DNA from: Trichodesmium sp. MAG_R04
GTDB taxonomy: Bacteria > Cyanobacteriota > Cyanobacteriia > Cyanobacteriales > Microcoleaceae
NCBI GenBank assembly: GCA_023356515.1
Contig: JAKQYG010000047.1
Coordinates: forward strand, 1-14,605
Length of the DNA stretch: 14,605 nt
Reading direction: 5' to 3'
Part shown: one piece after another, positions 8,227 through 14,605 of the stretch
Position numbering within the stretch: the first letter of the stretch is position 1
Layout of the letters: each line of letters opens with the position of its first letter
Program-made: the position numbers and the translations under genes
Notes under the pieces: model-generated
Told to the model about the DNA's origin: nothing
The model's input: only the letters and a program-made list of their open reading frames with translations
The model's database searches: none

Positions 8227-8267
8227 AATTTATTATAGAAATTAATCGCTCTAAAATTTTAGTAACT

Positions 8268-8363
8268 TTATAGTCATTTTAATTTAGATTGAGACAGTTT
8301 TTTTCTTGCTATAACTAGGTTTAAGCATAAAAAGTCTTCCATTCTTATTTGAAATGACTATAA
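8268..8363. repeat. 96-bp sequence bounded by 12-bp perfect inverted repeats
   Basis: TTATAGTCATTT (8268-8279) and AAATGACTATAA (8352-8363) are exact reverse complements, extendable by one G-T pair inward. They bracket an AT-rich non-coding stretch between two leftward genes. Size and layout resemble the MITE-like element at 4172-4261, but the end sequences differ and no target duplication is evident. It may be a second, unrelated miniature element or an RNA stem that controls expression of the methyltransferase-GT61 gene. A 12-bp palindrome, CTAAAATTTTAG (8251-8262), lies just beside it. Confidence 0.5.
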
Positions 8364-8369
8364 TTCCAA

Positions 8370-9131
8370 TTATCGCTTTTGAAGCATTATCAAAAACTCA
8401 TTGCCCGCTTTTTCAACATCCTTTGAACCTGACAAAGCTAAATCTATATAACCCATAGAATAAAGGTCTTGATGCAGGCATAAAAAAGAATTGTAGTCAA
8501 AAATGTGACAATGTACATCTACATACTTTTTGCTGCTTACCTCCTTTTTTCCACTTTCTAAGGTTTGCTTAGGGTTAAAACGTTTTCGGTCTAAAAGATG
8601 TTGGTACTCATTATTCCAAACATCTCTAGCCTTAAGAGGTCTATGCATATATAAATGTTCAAACACTTGGTAAACATTTGAACTATCTAAGTCCTCATCA
8701 TAATTGCGAATTATTTGTGCTAGGCTGGTCACAGGTCTTATTTTATCAAAAGTGTATTCTTTATGGGGAATGGCCAGAAAAAGATATCCATCGTTCTTAA
8801 GAAGAAAAGATATATTTTGCAGCCACCTAATTGTATCAGGAATATGCTCGATTACATGATTGGCAATCACTAAATTAAATTTACTATCAATTTTGTGGGC
8901 CAAGTTTTTTTCTTTAACAACATAGTCAATATCAACTAATTTTTCGGCTCTATCAGACTTAGTTTTACGGTGGAAAGAGTAAAGTTCTTCTTTAGAAAAC
9001 CAATCCATGTAAAAAACATCAGATTCGTCTTTTTTAAGAGTGGGCGCATCCAGCGCTCCTATTTCAAGAATTTTCTTGTGGCTAATATCCAGAAACTTTT
9101 GAATAAAAGACATTCTTAAATTAATTGACAT
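8370..9131 (-). CDS. Class I SAM-dependent methyltransferase
   Basis: The product is 253 residues from the ATG at 9129-9131. This start is chosen because GGGAGGT (9136-9142) lies four bases upstream; the frame also opens at a TTG at 9176, but that has no such signal. The SAM loop is KILEIGALDAP (20-30), and FNLVIANHVIEHIPD (85-99) and LLKNDGYLFLAIPHKEYTFD (110-129) follow, as in Methyltransf_11/23 enzymes. The C-terminal third (HIFDYNSFLCLHQDLYSMGY) resembles extensions seen in methyltransferases next to glycosyltransferase genes. Length is normal for a free-standing enzyme, and this is the only intact large gene here without a fused second domain. It starts 34 bp after the double glycosyltransferase gene, so the two are probably co-transcribed. 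The methylated acceptor, probably a sugar, is unknown. Confidence 0.82.
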   Translation of the reverse strand: MSINLRMSFIQKFLDISHKKILEIGALDAPTLKKDESDVFYMDWFSKEELYSFHRKTKSDRAEKLVDIDYVVKEKNLAHKIDSKFNLVIANHVIEHIPDTIRWLQNISFLLKNDGYLFLAIPHKEYTFDKIRPVTSLAQIIRNYDEDLDSSNVYQVFEHLYMHRPLKARDVWNNEYQHLLDRKRFNPKQTLESGKKEVSSKKYVDVHCHIFDYNSFLCLHQDLYSMGYIDLALSGSKDVEKAGNEFLIMLQKR

Positions 9132-9135
9132 TGGG

Positions 9136-9142
9136 ACCTCCC
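9136..9142 (-). promoter_or_regulatory. Strong Shine-Dalgarno sequence that fixes the methyltransferase start
   Basis: GGGAGGT on the - strand ends four bases before the ATG at 9131. It is the clearest ribosome-binding site in the window, and makes the shorter 253-residue product much more likely than a TTG start at 9176. Confidence 0.75.
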
Positions 9143-9165
9143 GATAATCTTCTTTCAATACAAAA

Positions 9166-11466
9166 CTAAAAATCAATACTGCTGCTTTTTAAACCCATCA
9201 CTTGATGAACCACACTCAACCAATTAAAACTTTTGGTCTTAAGAGTATGATCGACCAAGAGTTCGTCAAACGCTGCTTGGGCCAAACTTGCCCTGAGTTG
9301 CGGGCTATCTAGTAAACTTGTAATCCCTTCGTACCAGTCATTCGCCCTATTTTCCACTAGCAAACCGTTAATTTTGTGCCGAATAATCGGACTAAAAGTC
9401 TCACTCACACTGCAAATACTGGGAATACCCAAGCCAGTATAATCTAAAAACTTCAGATAACTTTTAGAGCGATTTAAAGAGTTATCTGCCAAAGGTGCGA
9501 GACCTATATCCCACACATTGTTAGACAAAAGCCAGTTAACAAAATGGGGATACAAGTCTACCCCTAGAGGCGGCTTTAGGTAATCGATCCATTTTGGGGC
9601 TTTTCTAGGGTGACAAATTCCTAAAAAGTAAATTTCCAGTTTATCGCCTCTTTCCTCTTTTAATCTCTCTAAGGCAGGTTCTATAATCTTAAAGTCTTCA
9701 AAATGGGTTCGCGTTCCCATATACAACAATTTTACGGGCGTCTTTAGACTAGCCGAAATTGGTTCTTTAGTCTCATTTAACTTCCATAGATTATCTGATA
9801 AAACATTAGGCAAAACTACTACATTTTTATTAAAAGACTTTAACTTTTGAGCTAGAGTTGGTGTTGAAGTTGTGACAATGTGCGCCCCTCTACACAAAAT
9901 TGTCATTGCTTGCAACTGTTCCTGAAGTGTTGGAGAAGAACTGGTATCAACAGTGTCAAATAAGTTATCATCTATTTCATAAATTAATTTGCAATTTCTC
10001 GTTTGAACGAGGTGAAGAATTTTACTAGCTACTTCTTGTTTAGCGATCGCATTTCTTTGAACCACCACAACGTCAACTTTACTCGATGATTTATCTTCCT
10101 CCCGTGCTAACTTAGCAATTAAAGAATCCTCATCTTCTATACAAAAATCAATTTTATCTTGGTTCAAAACCTGATACGGCTCTACTACTCTAATGTAGCT
10201 AGAGCCTGAAAAAGCGACTATATCACTTCTACAAGGAAGCAAAGCAGCTACTTTAATCCGCTTGTTATCAGCTTTCTTGACTGTAGAATAATTCACTAAT
10301 CCTGAATTTTCCCTTCTTTTTTGAAGCAATTTGTTGTACAAAAGATTAAAAATACTCAAAGCTGCCCGCTTTTTGCTGTACCGCGATGCAGTTTCAATAG
10401 CATTTAACTTAATTTTAAATAAAGTTTCACTATCAGTTGCAATCAGCTCAGCGATTTTGCTAACACAGTCTCTATCCGATAAAGTATCCACCACCAAAGA
10501 ATTAACATAAGGCACAGCAAACTCATCAGCTCCTCCACACTTAGGAACCACTGCCACGCAACCACAAGCCATTGCCTCTAGCGCTGTTCTACCAAAAGCC
10601 TGGTAGTCTGACAAATCTAAAAAAATGTCGGACTCCCTAAGCACAGAAGCTACCCCCGAGCGACTTAACACCCCCATAACCTCAGCATTAGATGGTATAG
10701 GTATTCCATAGGATTCTAGTTCCTCGCTGCTTGAACCAAATAGCACAAAACTTACTTTGTCAGCAAATAAATCTGATAAAATATTAGCTATTTGCAAGGT
10801 TCGACTCGGAGCCCTCCTTTTTGTAGAAAAGCGAACCATTGCGCTAACCCTCCTACTTGAATTGGTTTGGCGGAGACTGGGATAGAAAACCTCATGGTCA
10901 ATACTAGGTTCAACCTTATAAACTTTTAGGCCATGACGCTGACTAATCATGCTGCATAACCATTGAGTCTTGGCAAATAAAACTGCGTTGGGAATCCTTT
11001 TATAGGACTTTTCTGCCTCTTCCCATTTCTGACTTTTTACAGGAAAAAAAAACGGCTCATAGTCTTGAATATAATAAGCTGGTAATATTTCGGGGTTTTC
11101 CTTAATTATTTCTTCTAACTCTATTGCTGTATGATAAATCGTAGCGCATACGACAGAAAAATTTTGAGCTAATTTTTTTAGTTCATCTATGTTGCGGTAG
11201 GATGCAACAATTTGAGAGATTTCAGGAATTTCCTTGTAATTGCCTAAAAACTTACTGTACCTTCCCTCCAGAACAGCAATCTTCACTTTAACTCCATACC
11301 TATGAAGTTCTAAAGATTCTTGCACAACAGAATGCGCCCCTCCACTGCCACCCTGTACTGGTAAAATAAATAAAATACTTATCATATCTCTAAAATTCGT
11401 TACTTCTTTAACTTTTAATTTACTATCCAGTGTTTCTAATACTAGGTTATCATTATGTATCTTCAT
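9166..11466 (-). CDS. Double GT4-family glycosyltransferase (two GT-B domains in tandem)
   Basis: The product is 766 residues from the ATG at 11464-11466; the frame also opens at TTG 11472, and ATG 11385 just precedes the first core strand. The following numbers count from TTG 11472. The first GT-B domain runs 30-385: glycine-rich loop PVQGGSGGAHS (38-48), VSAMVRFSTKRR (209-220), and donor-site segment DYQAFGRTALEAMACG (289-304). The second runs 405-755: YEIDDNLFD (498-506), KLLYMGTRTHFEDF (581-594), and DIGLAPLADNSLNRSKSYLKF (655-675). Both resemble GT4 enzymes, which retain anomeric configuration and use nucleotide sugars. In domain 1 the first Glu of the EX7E motif is Gln291; E299 is present. 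Two catalytic domains could add two successive sugars. The gene overlaps the upstream broken ORF by 14 bp and is followed at 34 bp by the methyltransferase gene. Confidence 0.87.
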   Translation of the reverse strand: MKIHNDNLVLETLDSKLKVKEVTNFRDMISILFILPVQGGSGGAHSVVQESLELHRYGVKVKIAVLEGRYSKFLGNYKEIPEISQIVASYRNIDELKKLAQNFSVVCATIYHTAIELEEIIKENPEILPAYYIQDYEPFFFPVKSQKWEEAEKSYKRIPNAVLFAKTQWLCSMISQRHGLKVYKVEPSIDHEVFYPSLRQTNSSRRVSAMVRFSTKRRAPSRTLQIANILSDLFADKVSFVLFGSSSEELESYGIPIPSNAEVMGVLSRSGVASVLRESDIFLDLSDYQAFGRTALEAMACGCVAVVPKCGGADEFAVPYVNSLVVDTLSDRDCVSKIAELIATDSETLFKIKLNAIETASRYSKKRAALSIFNLLYNKLLQKRRENSGLVNYSTVKKADNKRIKVAALLPCRSDIVAFSGSSYIRVVEPYQVLNQDKIDFCIEDEDSLIAKLAREEDKSSSKVDVVVVQRNAIAKQEVASKILHLVQTRNCKLIYEIDDNLFDTVDTSSSPTLQEQLQAMTILCRGAHIVTTSTPTLAQKLKSFNKNVVVLPNVLSDNLWKLNETKEPISASLKTPVKLLYMGTRTHFEDFKIIEPALERLKEERGDKLEIYFLGICHPRKAPKWIDYLKPPLGVDLYPHFVNWLLSNNVWDIGLAPLADNSLNRSKSYLKFLDYTGLGIPSICSVSETFSPIIRHKINGLLVENRANDWYEGITSLLDSPQLRASLAQAAFDELLVDHTLKTKSFNWLSVVHQVMGLKSSSIDF

Positions 11467-11647
11467 CAACAAAAGGTTGTGGGCTAAATTTACCAGTAAT
11501 ATTTAAAAGGTTATGGATAAAGTGGTAGTTTCGATTACCGTAGTTGGTAGTTATTGAGTTTGTGTAGTCTGGACCTCGATACTTAATTTTTTCATTTACT
11601 TGCTCAACATTTTCAATAATAAAATTGGCTCAAATAAAACCATACAT
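11453..11647 (-). pseudogene. Short broken ORF upstream of the double glycosyltransferase, family unknown
   Basis: From ATG 11645-11647 the - strand reads MYGFI, then an in-frame TGA (11630-11632), and then an open stretch of 58 codons to TAA 11453-11455. The downstream part reads ANFIIENVEQVNEKIKYRG, continues through PDYTNSITTNYGNRNYHFIH and ends FSPQPFVDEDT. It has the residue mix of a real protein, not random AT-rich sequence. TGA in place of TGG (Trp) would restore a 64-residue product. Its stop overlaps the start region of the glycosyltransferase gene (ATG 11466) by 14 bp, like a coupled gene pair. I cannot assign a family. It may be the C-terminal remnant of a larger lost gene. The rest of the gap (11648-11715) is AT-rich with nothing recognisable. 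Confidence 0.45.
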
Positions 11648-11715
11648 AATATATTAAACTGCAATATTAAAACTATTAATTTAATCTATGACAAAAGTTA
11701 AAAATTACTAAAAAA

Positions 11716-14574
11716 TTAAGCCGTATTTTTCAATGTTTCTCTTAACCTTTCCCTCAGTTTTTCAAGATTGTGATTATACCTGATTTCATCAGTAAGTTTC
11801 TTAAAAGAAGTATCTGGATATTTCTGATTTAAGGCAGCTTTACCTTGCTTTCCCAGCTCTCGACGACGGTTGTGCCCAAAGCTTTTAGACTTAGAGTGGT
11901 ACAAATAAACATTATCTGCTATTACTAACTTAAAACCAGCTTTGTGAACTCTCAAAGAAAAATCATTTTCCTCTCCATAACCATAAGGGAAATTTAACTC
12001 ATCTAAACAACCTGTAAAATTGAGAACTTCAGCCTTAATCATATAACAGAATCCATTGATTAGTTGCACTTGAGGAAAACTACCCTCAGATAATTCTTCT
12101 ACCAATTTGCTAAACTTTTCTAAAGTAAAACCGTTAGGTAAAGTATTAATTTTCCAATCACCATTTTCATCAAAAAGCTCTGGAATTGACTGCCAAGAAG
12201 CACAATTAGATAAAGGGCCAACGACACCAATCTGTTCATCTGACTCAAAGCATTGAATCATTTTTTCTAACCAGTTTAAAGTAACTATCACATCGCTATT
12301 TAACAGTACAACATAATCGGCATTACTCAACATTAAACCATTATTAGCAGATTTAGTGTAGCCAATATTTATCTTATTTCTAACTAAAATGTGTTCAGGA
12401 AATTTAACTACAAATTCTTGTAAAAAAGACTGGGTTTCCCAATCAGAACAATCATCTACAATAATCAAGCGGAAGTTTTTACTACATTCTACAACAGAAT
12501 TTAAACAAACTTTAACATCTTCCAAGGCATTATAAACGCAAACTACAATATCAACCAAGCGATCGCTAACCTTTCTTCCATAATTGTAGGTTTGTTGATA
12601 AGTATCAATCATACTAAGTCTTCGACCCGTCCTTTCATCCCAAGTAGTAGGTAAAACTTTAGGTAATCTTTGAAGGTTTTGAAAAAGCTTAAAACTTGAT
12701 GAAAAATCCCCAGGTAAAACTTGAGAATTTAAGTTATTATCCTCAAACTGACTCTCAAATTTGCTTTTCAACACATTAGAGTAAGTTTGCTGGCGACTTA
12801 ACTCTGAAGCAGCTTTATGTTTGCCCTGTTTTTCTAACGCTTGCCTAAGATGCCTACACACAATATCCCATTGCGGATTCAGATTCAAAGCTTGGCGATA
12901 AGATTGTTCCGCTTGTTCGTAGTCGCCTACCTGAGCTAAAGCATAACCCAAAACGTGGTGAAGATTTGCTGAATTGGGATTGACTGATAATCGATTTTGA
13001 CACAAAATAATTAAGTCATCCCATCTTTCTTGAACAGTTAAGATTTTGATTAACCCGTCATAAGATTTTGAAAAGTCAGGATCAATTTCAATTGTTTTTT
13101 GATACATCCGAATTGCTTCTTCCCATTTTTCTTGCTTGGTTAGAACATTCCCTAATCTATATAAAGACATCAAAGCATTGGGGTTAAACTCAATTGCTTT
13201 ATGGTAGGCAACAACGGCTTCATCTAAATGATTTTTGCCTGCTAAGGCATTACCCAGGCTATGATAACATTTGCCAAAATTAGGATGAATCTTTATTGCT
13301 TTCTGATAATAAGCTATAGCTTCATCCAGCAAGCCTTTCGTCTCTAGGGCTAAACCTAACTCATAATAAGCTTTATAATTATCAGGCTGGGCAGCAGTTT
13401 GATTCTGACTAACAGTTATCTCTTGACTGTCGTCACCGCCTTTTATTAACTTATCTAAATGGGAATCTTTTATCCATAGAAGCTCGTTAATGTTAGGTTG
13501 CAAGTCTTGTTTCAACTTCTTATTATTAGGCTTCAACTCCAAAGCTCGCTTATATGCTGACTCTGCCTCATCCTTCTCCCCCAACTCCCCCAAAACATAC
13601 CCCAAATGCTGCCAAACCACAGCAGACCCAGGATGTAACTCCGCTGCCTTCCGCAACTCAGTCTCCGCCTCACCCCATCTACCCAACCGCATCAAAGCAT
13701 ACCCCAACTGATGCGTCACCTCAGCCGACCTCTGATTAACCTCCACCACCAACCGATACTGAACAATAGCCTCCTCCCACCGGCCCAACTGCCCCAAAGC
13801 AAAACCCAAATTATGCCTCACCTCAGCTCCCGCAAAACCCAAACCAACTGCTCGCTCATACTCAACAACAGCCTCCTCCCACCGTTCCAACTGCCCCAAG
13901 GCCTTACCCAAACTAAGCCATAGCTCACCATGCTCCTCAAACAGAGCTGCCCCCTGACGATACAACTCCACCGCCTCCGACCATCGCCCCAACTTACCCA
14001 AAGCCTTAGTCCAACCCATGCAACAATCAACCCTACCCTGATTAACTTCCCAACTCCGGCCATAAAACTCCACCGCCTCCGACCATTGTCCTTGCCCAGA
14101 CTTAGCCTCTGCCAAATAAAAATCTGCCTCTGCCTGTAGGGACATTCCATATAACGTCCCTACCGTTCCACCCCACATCCCCACAGCCTGATTAATACAT
14201 TCCACTGCCTGGGACCATTGCTCCAACTTCACCAAACCAGTGCCCAAACCCAGATAAAACTCAGGCATATCATTTTTCAGTTCGATCGCCCGACGTAAAT
14301 AACCGACCCCCTCCTGAAACTTACCTTGCTGCCCCAATATTACCCCCAACTTGTAGAAAGGCCAAGGAGATTCCGGACAATTGGCCACAGACCGACGAAA
14401 AATAGCGATCGCTTCATCTATCCGCCCGGCCTTCTCCAAAGCTTCCCCCAAATTTTGGTAAGACCAGGCAAACTGGGGATTTAGCTCAATGGCCTTTTGA
14501 TAGGAAGCGATCGCCTCTTCTAATCTTCCCTCCCGCAAAAATTGATTTCCTCTAGCAAAAACACTAACAATCAT
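11716..14574 (-). CDS. TPR-rich protein with C-terminal GT2 glycosyltransferase domain
   Basis: The 952-residue product has about 15 TPRs: ten at 2-350, one of them (137-180) with about ten extra residues, then a linker (351-397), and five more at 399-568. After a second linker (570-670) a GT2 domain follows: VDIVVCVYN (674-682), LIIVDDCS (703-710), the metal-binding LLNSDVIV (757-764), and GEENDFSLRVHKAGF (867-881) with the usual catalytic acidic pair. It ends in a basic, helical tail. TPR plus glycosyltransferase recalls protein glycosylation enzymes, where TPRs hold the acceptor, but the GT2 domain is unrelated to the GT41 domain of O-GlcNAc transferases. Codons for residues 110-355 are far more GC-rich than the rest. 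It heads the leftward gene set. No clear ribosome-binding site lies before the ATG. Confidence 0.88.
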   Translation of the reverse strand: MIVSVFARGNQFLREGRLEEAIASYQKAIELNPQFAWSYQNLGEALEKAGRIDEAIAIFRRSVANCPESPWPFYKLGVILGQQGKFQEGVGYLRRAIELKNDMPEFYLGLGTGLVKLEQWSQAVECINQAVGMWGGTVGTLYGMSLQAEADFYLAEAKSGQGQWSEAVEFYGRSWEVNQGRVDCCMGWTKALGKLGRWSEAVELYRQGAALFEEHGELWLSLGKALGQLERWEEAVVEYERAVGLGFAGAEVRHNLGFALGQLGRWEEAIVQYRLVVEVNQRSAEVTHQLGYALMRLGRWGEAETELRKAAELHPGSAVVWQHLGYVLGELGEKDEAESAYKRALELKPNNKKLKQDLQPNINELLWIKDSHLDKLIKGGDDSQEITVSQNQTAAQPDNYKAYYELGLALETKGLLDEAIAYYQKAIKIHPNFGKCYHSLGNALAGKNHLDEAVVAYHKAIEFNPNALMSLYRLGNVLTKQEKWEEAIRMYQKTIEIDPDFSKSYDGLIKILTVQERWDDLIILCQNRLSVNPNSANLHHVLGYALAQVGDYEQAEQSYRQALNLNPQWDIVCRHLRQALEKQGKHKAASELSRQQTYSNVLKSKFESQFEDNNLNSQVLPGDFSSSFKLFQNLQRLPKVLPTTWDERTGRRLSMIDTYQQTYNYGRKVSDRLVDIVVCVYNALEDVKVCLNSVVECSKNFRLIIVDDCSDWETQSFLQEFVVKFPEHILVRNKINIGYTKSANNGLMLSNADYVVLLNSDVIVTLNWLEKMIQCFESDEQIGVVGPLSNCASWQSIPELFDENGDWKINTLPNGFTLEKFSKLVEELSEGSFPQVQLINGFCYMIKAEVLNFTGCLDELNFPYGYGEENDFSLRVHKAGFKLVIADNVYLYHSKSKSFGHNRRRELGKQGKAALNQKYPDTSFKKLTDEIRYNHNLEKLRERLRETLKNTA
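13510..14245 (-). repeat. GC-rich block of tandem 102-bp TPR-coding repeats
   Basis: This part of the TPR-GT2 gene contains repeats spaced exactly 102 bp (34 codons). Identical 21-bp segments lie at 13964-13984 and 14066-14086, and identical 14-bp segments (GCCTCCTCCCACCG on the + strand) at 13769-13782 and 13871-13884. Each encodes the G-R-W-(S/E)-E-A turn of a TPR. The coding strand is rich in G and poor in C, unlike the AT-rich TPR codons on both sides. The likely cause is recent unit duplication by slippage or unequal recombination, or import of a repeat block. Confidence 0.7.
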
Positions 14575-14590
14575 ATTAATTTTCGATGTT

Positions 14591-14603
14591 TATTGAATCA
14601 ATA
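14591..14603. promoter_or_regulatory. 13-bp palindrome upstream of the TPR-GT2 gene
   Basis: TATTGAATCAATA is a perfect palindrome around one central base, 17-29 bp before the ATG at 14574. It could be an operator or overlap a promoter, but AT-rich palindromes of this length also occur by chance and no -35/-10 pair can be judged at the window's edge. Confidence 0.2.
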
Positions 14604-14605
14604 TA

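Noticed and set aside
8251..8262. CTAAAATTTTAG palindrome as an operator
   Set aside because: AT-only palindromes are expected in DNA this AT-rich, and nothing ties it to a promoter.
9132..9176. 15-residue N-terminal extension of the methyltransferase from a TTG start
   Set aside because: The ATG at 9131 has a strong GGGAGGT four bases upstream, while the TTG has none and would overlap the previous gene.
13490..14150. Several open frames of 61-110 codons on both strands
   Set aside because: They lie inside the GC-skewed TPR repeats. Their Pro/Ser/Thr-rich or Trp/Gly/Arg-rich translations are frame shadows of the TPR codons.
1..14605. CRISPR array, tRNA, rRNA, or toxin-antitoxin genes
   Set aside because: No spaced short repeats, cloverleaf sequences or matching small gene pairs were found on either strand.

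Overview
The window looks like an accessory, glycan-modification region of a filamentous cyanobacterium. The octamer GCGATCGC (HIP1) occurs many times, the DNA is AT-rich with most intergenic DNA richer still, and almost every protein combines tetratricopeptide (TPR) repeats with glycosyltransferase, methyltransferase or sulfotransferase domains, a gene style common in filamentous cyanobacteria. No ribosomal, tRNA, CRISPR, transposase or phage gene is visible. The species cannot be named from this sequence.

Left half, + strand: after a short leader with a 38-codon ORF (12-128) come three long genes. They encode a four-module protein (sulfotransferase, TPR, GT2 glycosyltransferase, methyltransferase; 302-2977), a TPR-sulfotransferase (3012-4157) and a TPR-methyltransferase (4287-5777). 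A broken methyltransferase gene (5752-6132) follows, then a rho-independent terminator (6293-6324). A 90-bp MITE-like element lies between the second and third genes.

Right half, - strand, reading from right to left: a 952-residue TPR-GT2 glycosyltransferase (14574-11716), a short broken ORF (11647-11453), a double GT4 glycosyltransferase (11466-9166), a small methyltransferase (9131-8370), a 96-bp inverted repeat, and a methyltransferase-GT61 fusion (8226-6340). The two gene sets converge near 6340.

Together the window encodes at least five glycosyltransferase domains (GT2 x2, GT4 x2, GT61), four apparently intact methyltransferase domains and two sulfotransferase domains of different families. 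The likely joint task is to build and decorate (methylate, sulfate) a surface or extracellular glycan, or sugars on a protein. No polymerase, flippase or export gene is present, so the acceptor is unknown. The most striking property is modular shuffling: the same N-terminal TPR block is joined to different catalytic domains. In the first gene, the old start codon and leader of a TPR gene are still readable inside the fused ORF. The two gene remnants, the small inverted-repeat elements and the tandem 102-bp TPR repeats suggest a locus that is still being rearranged.
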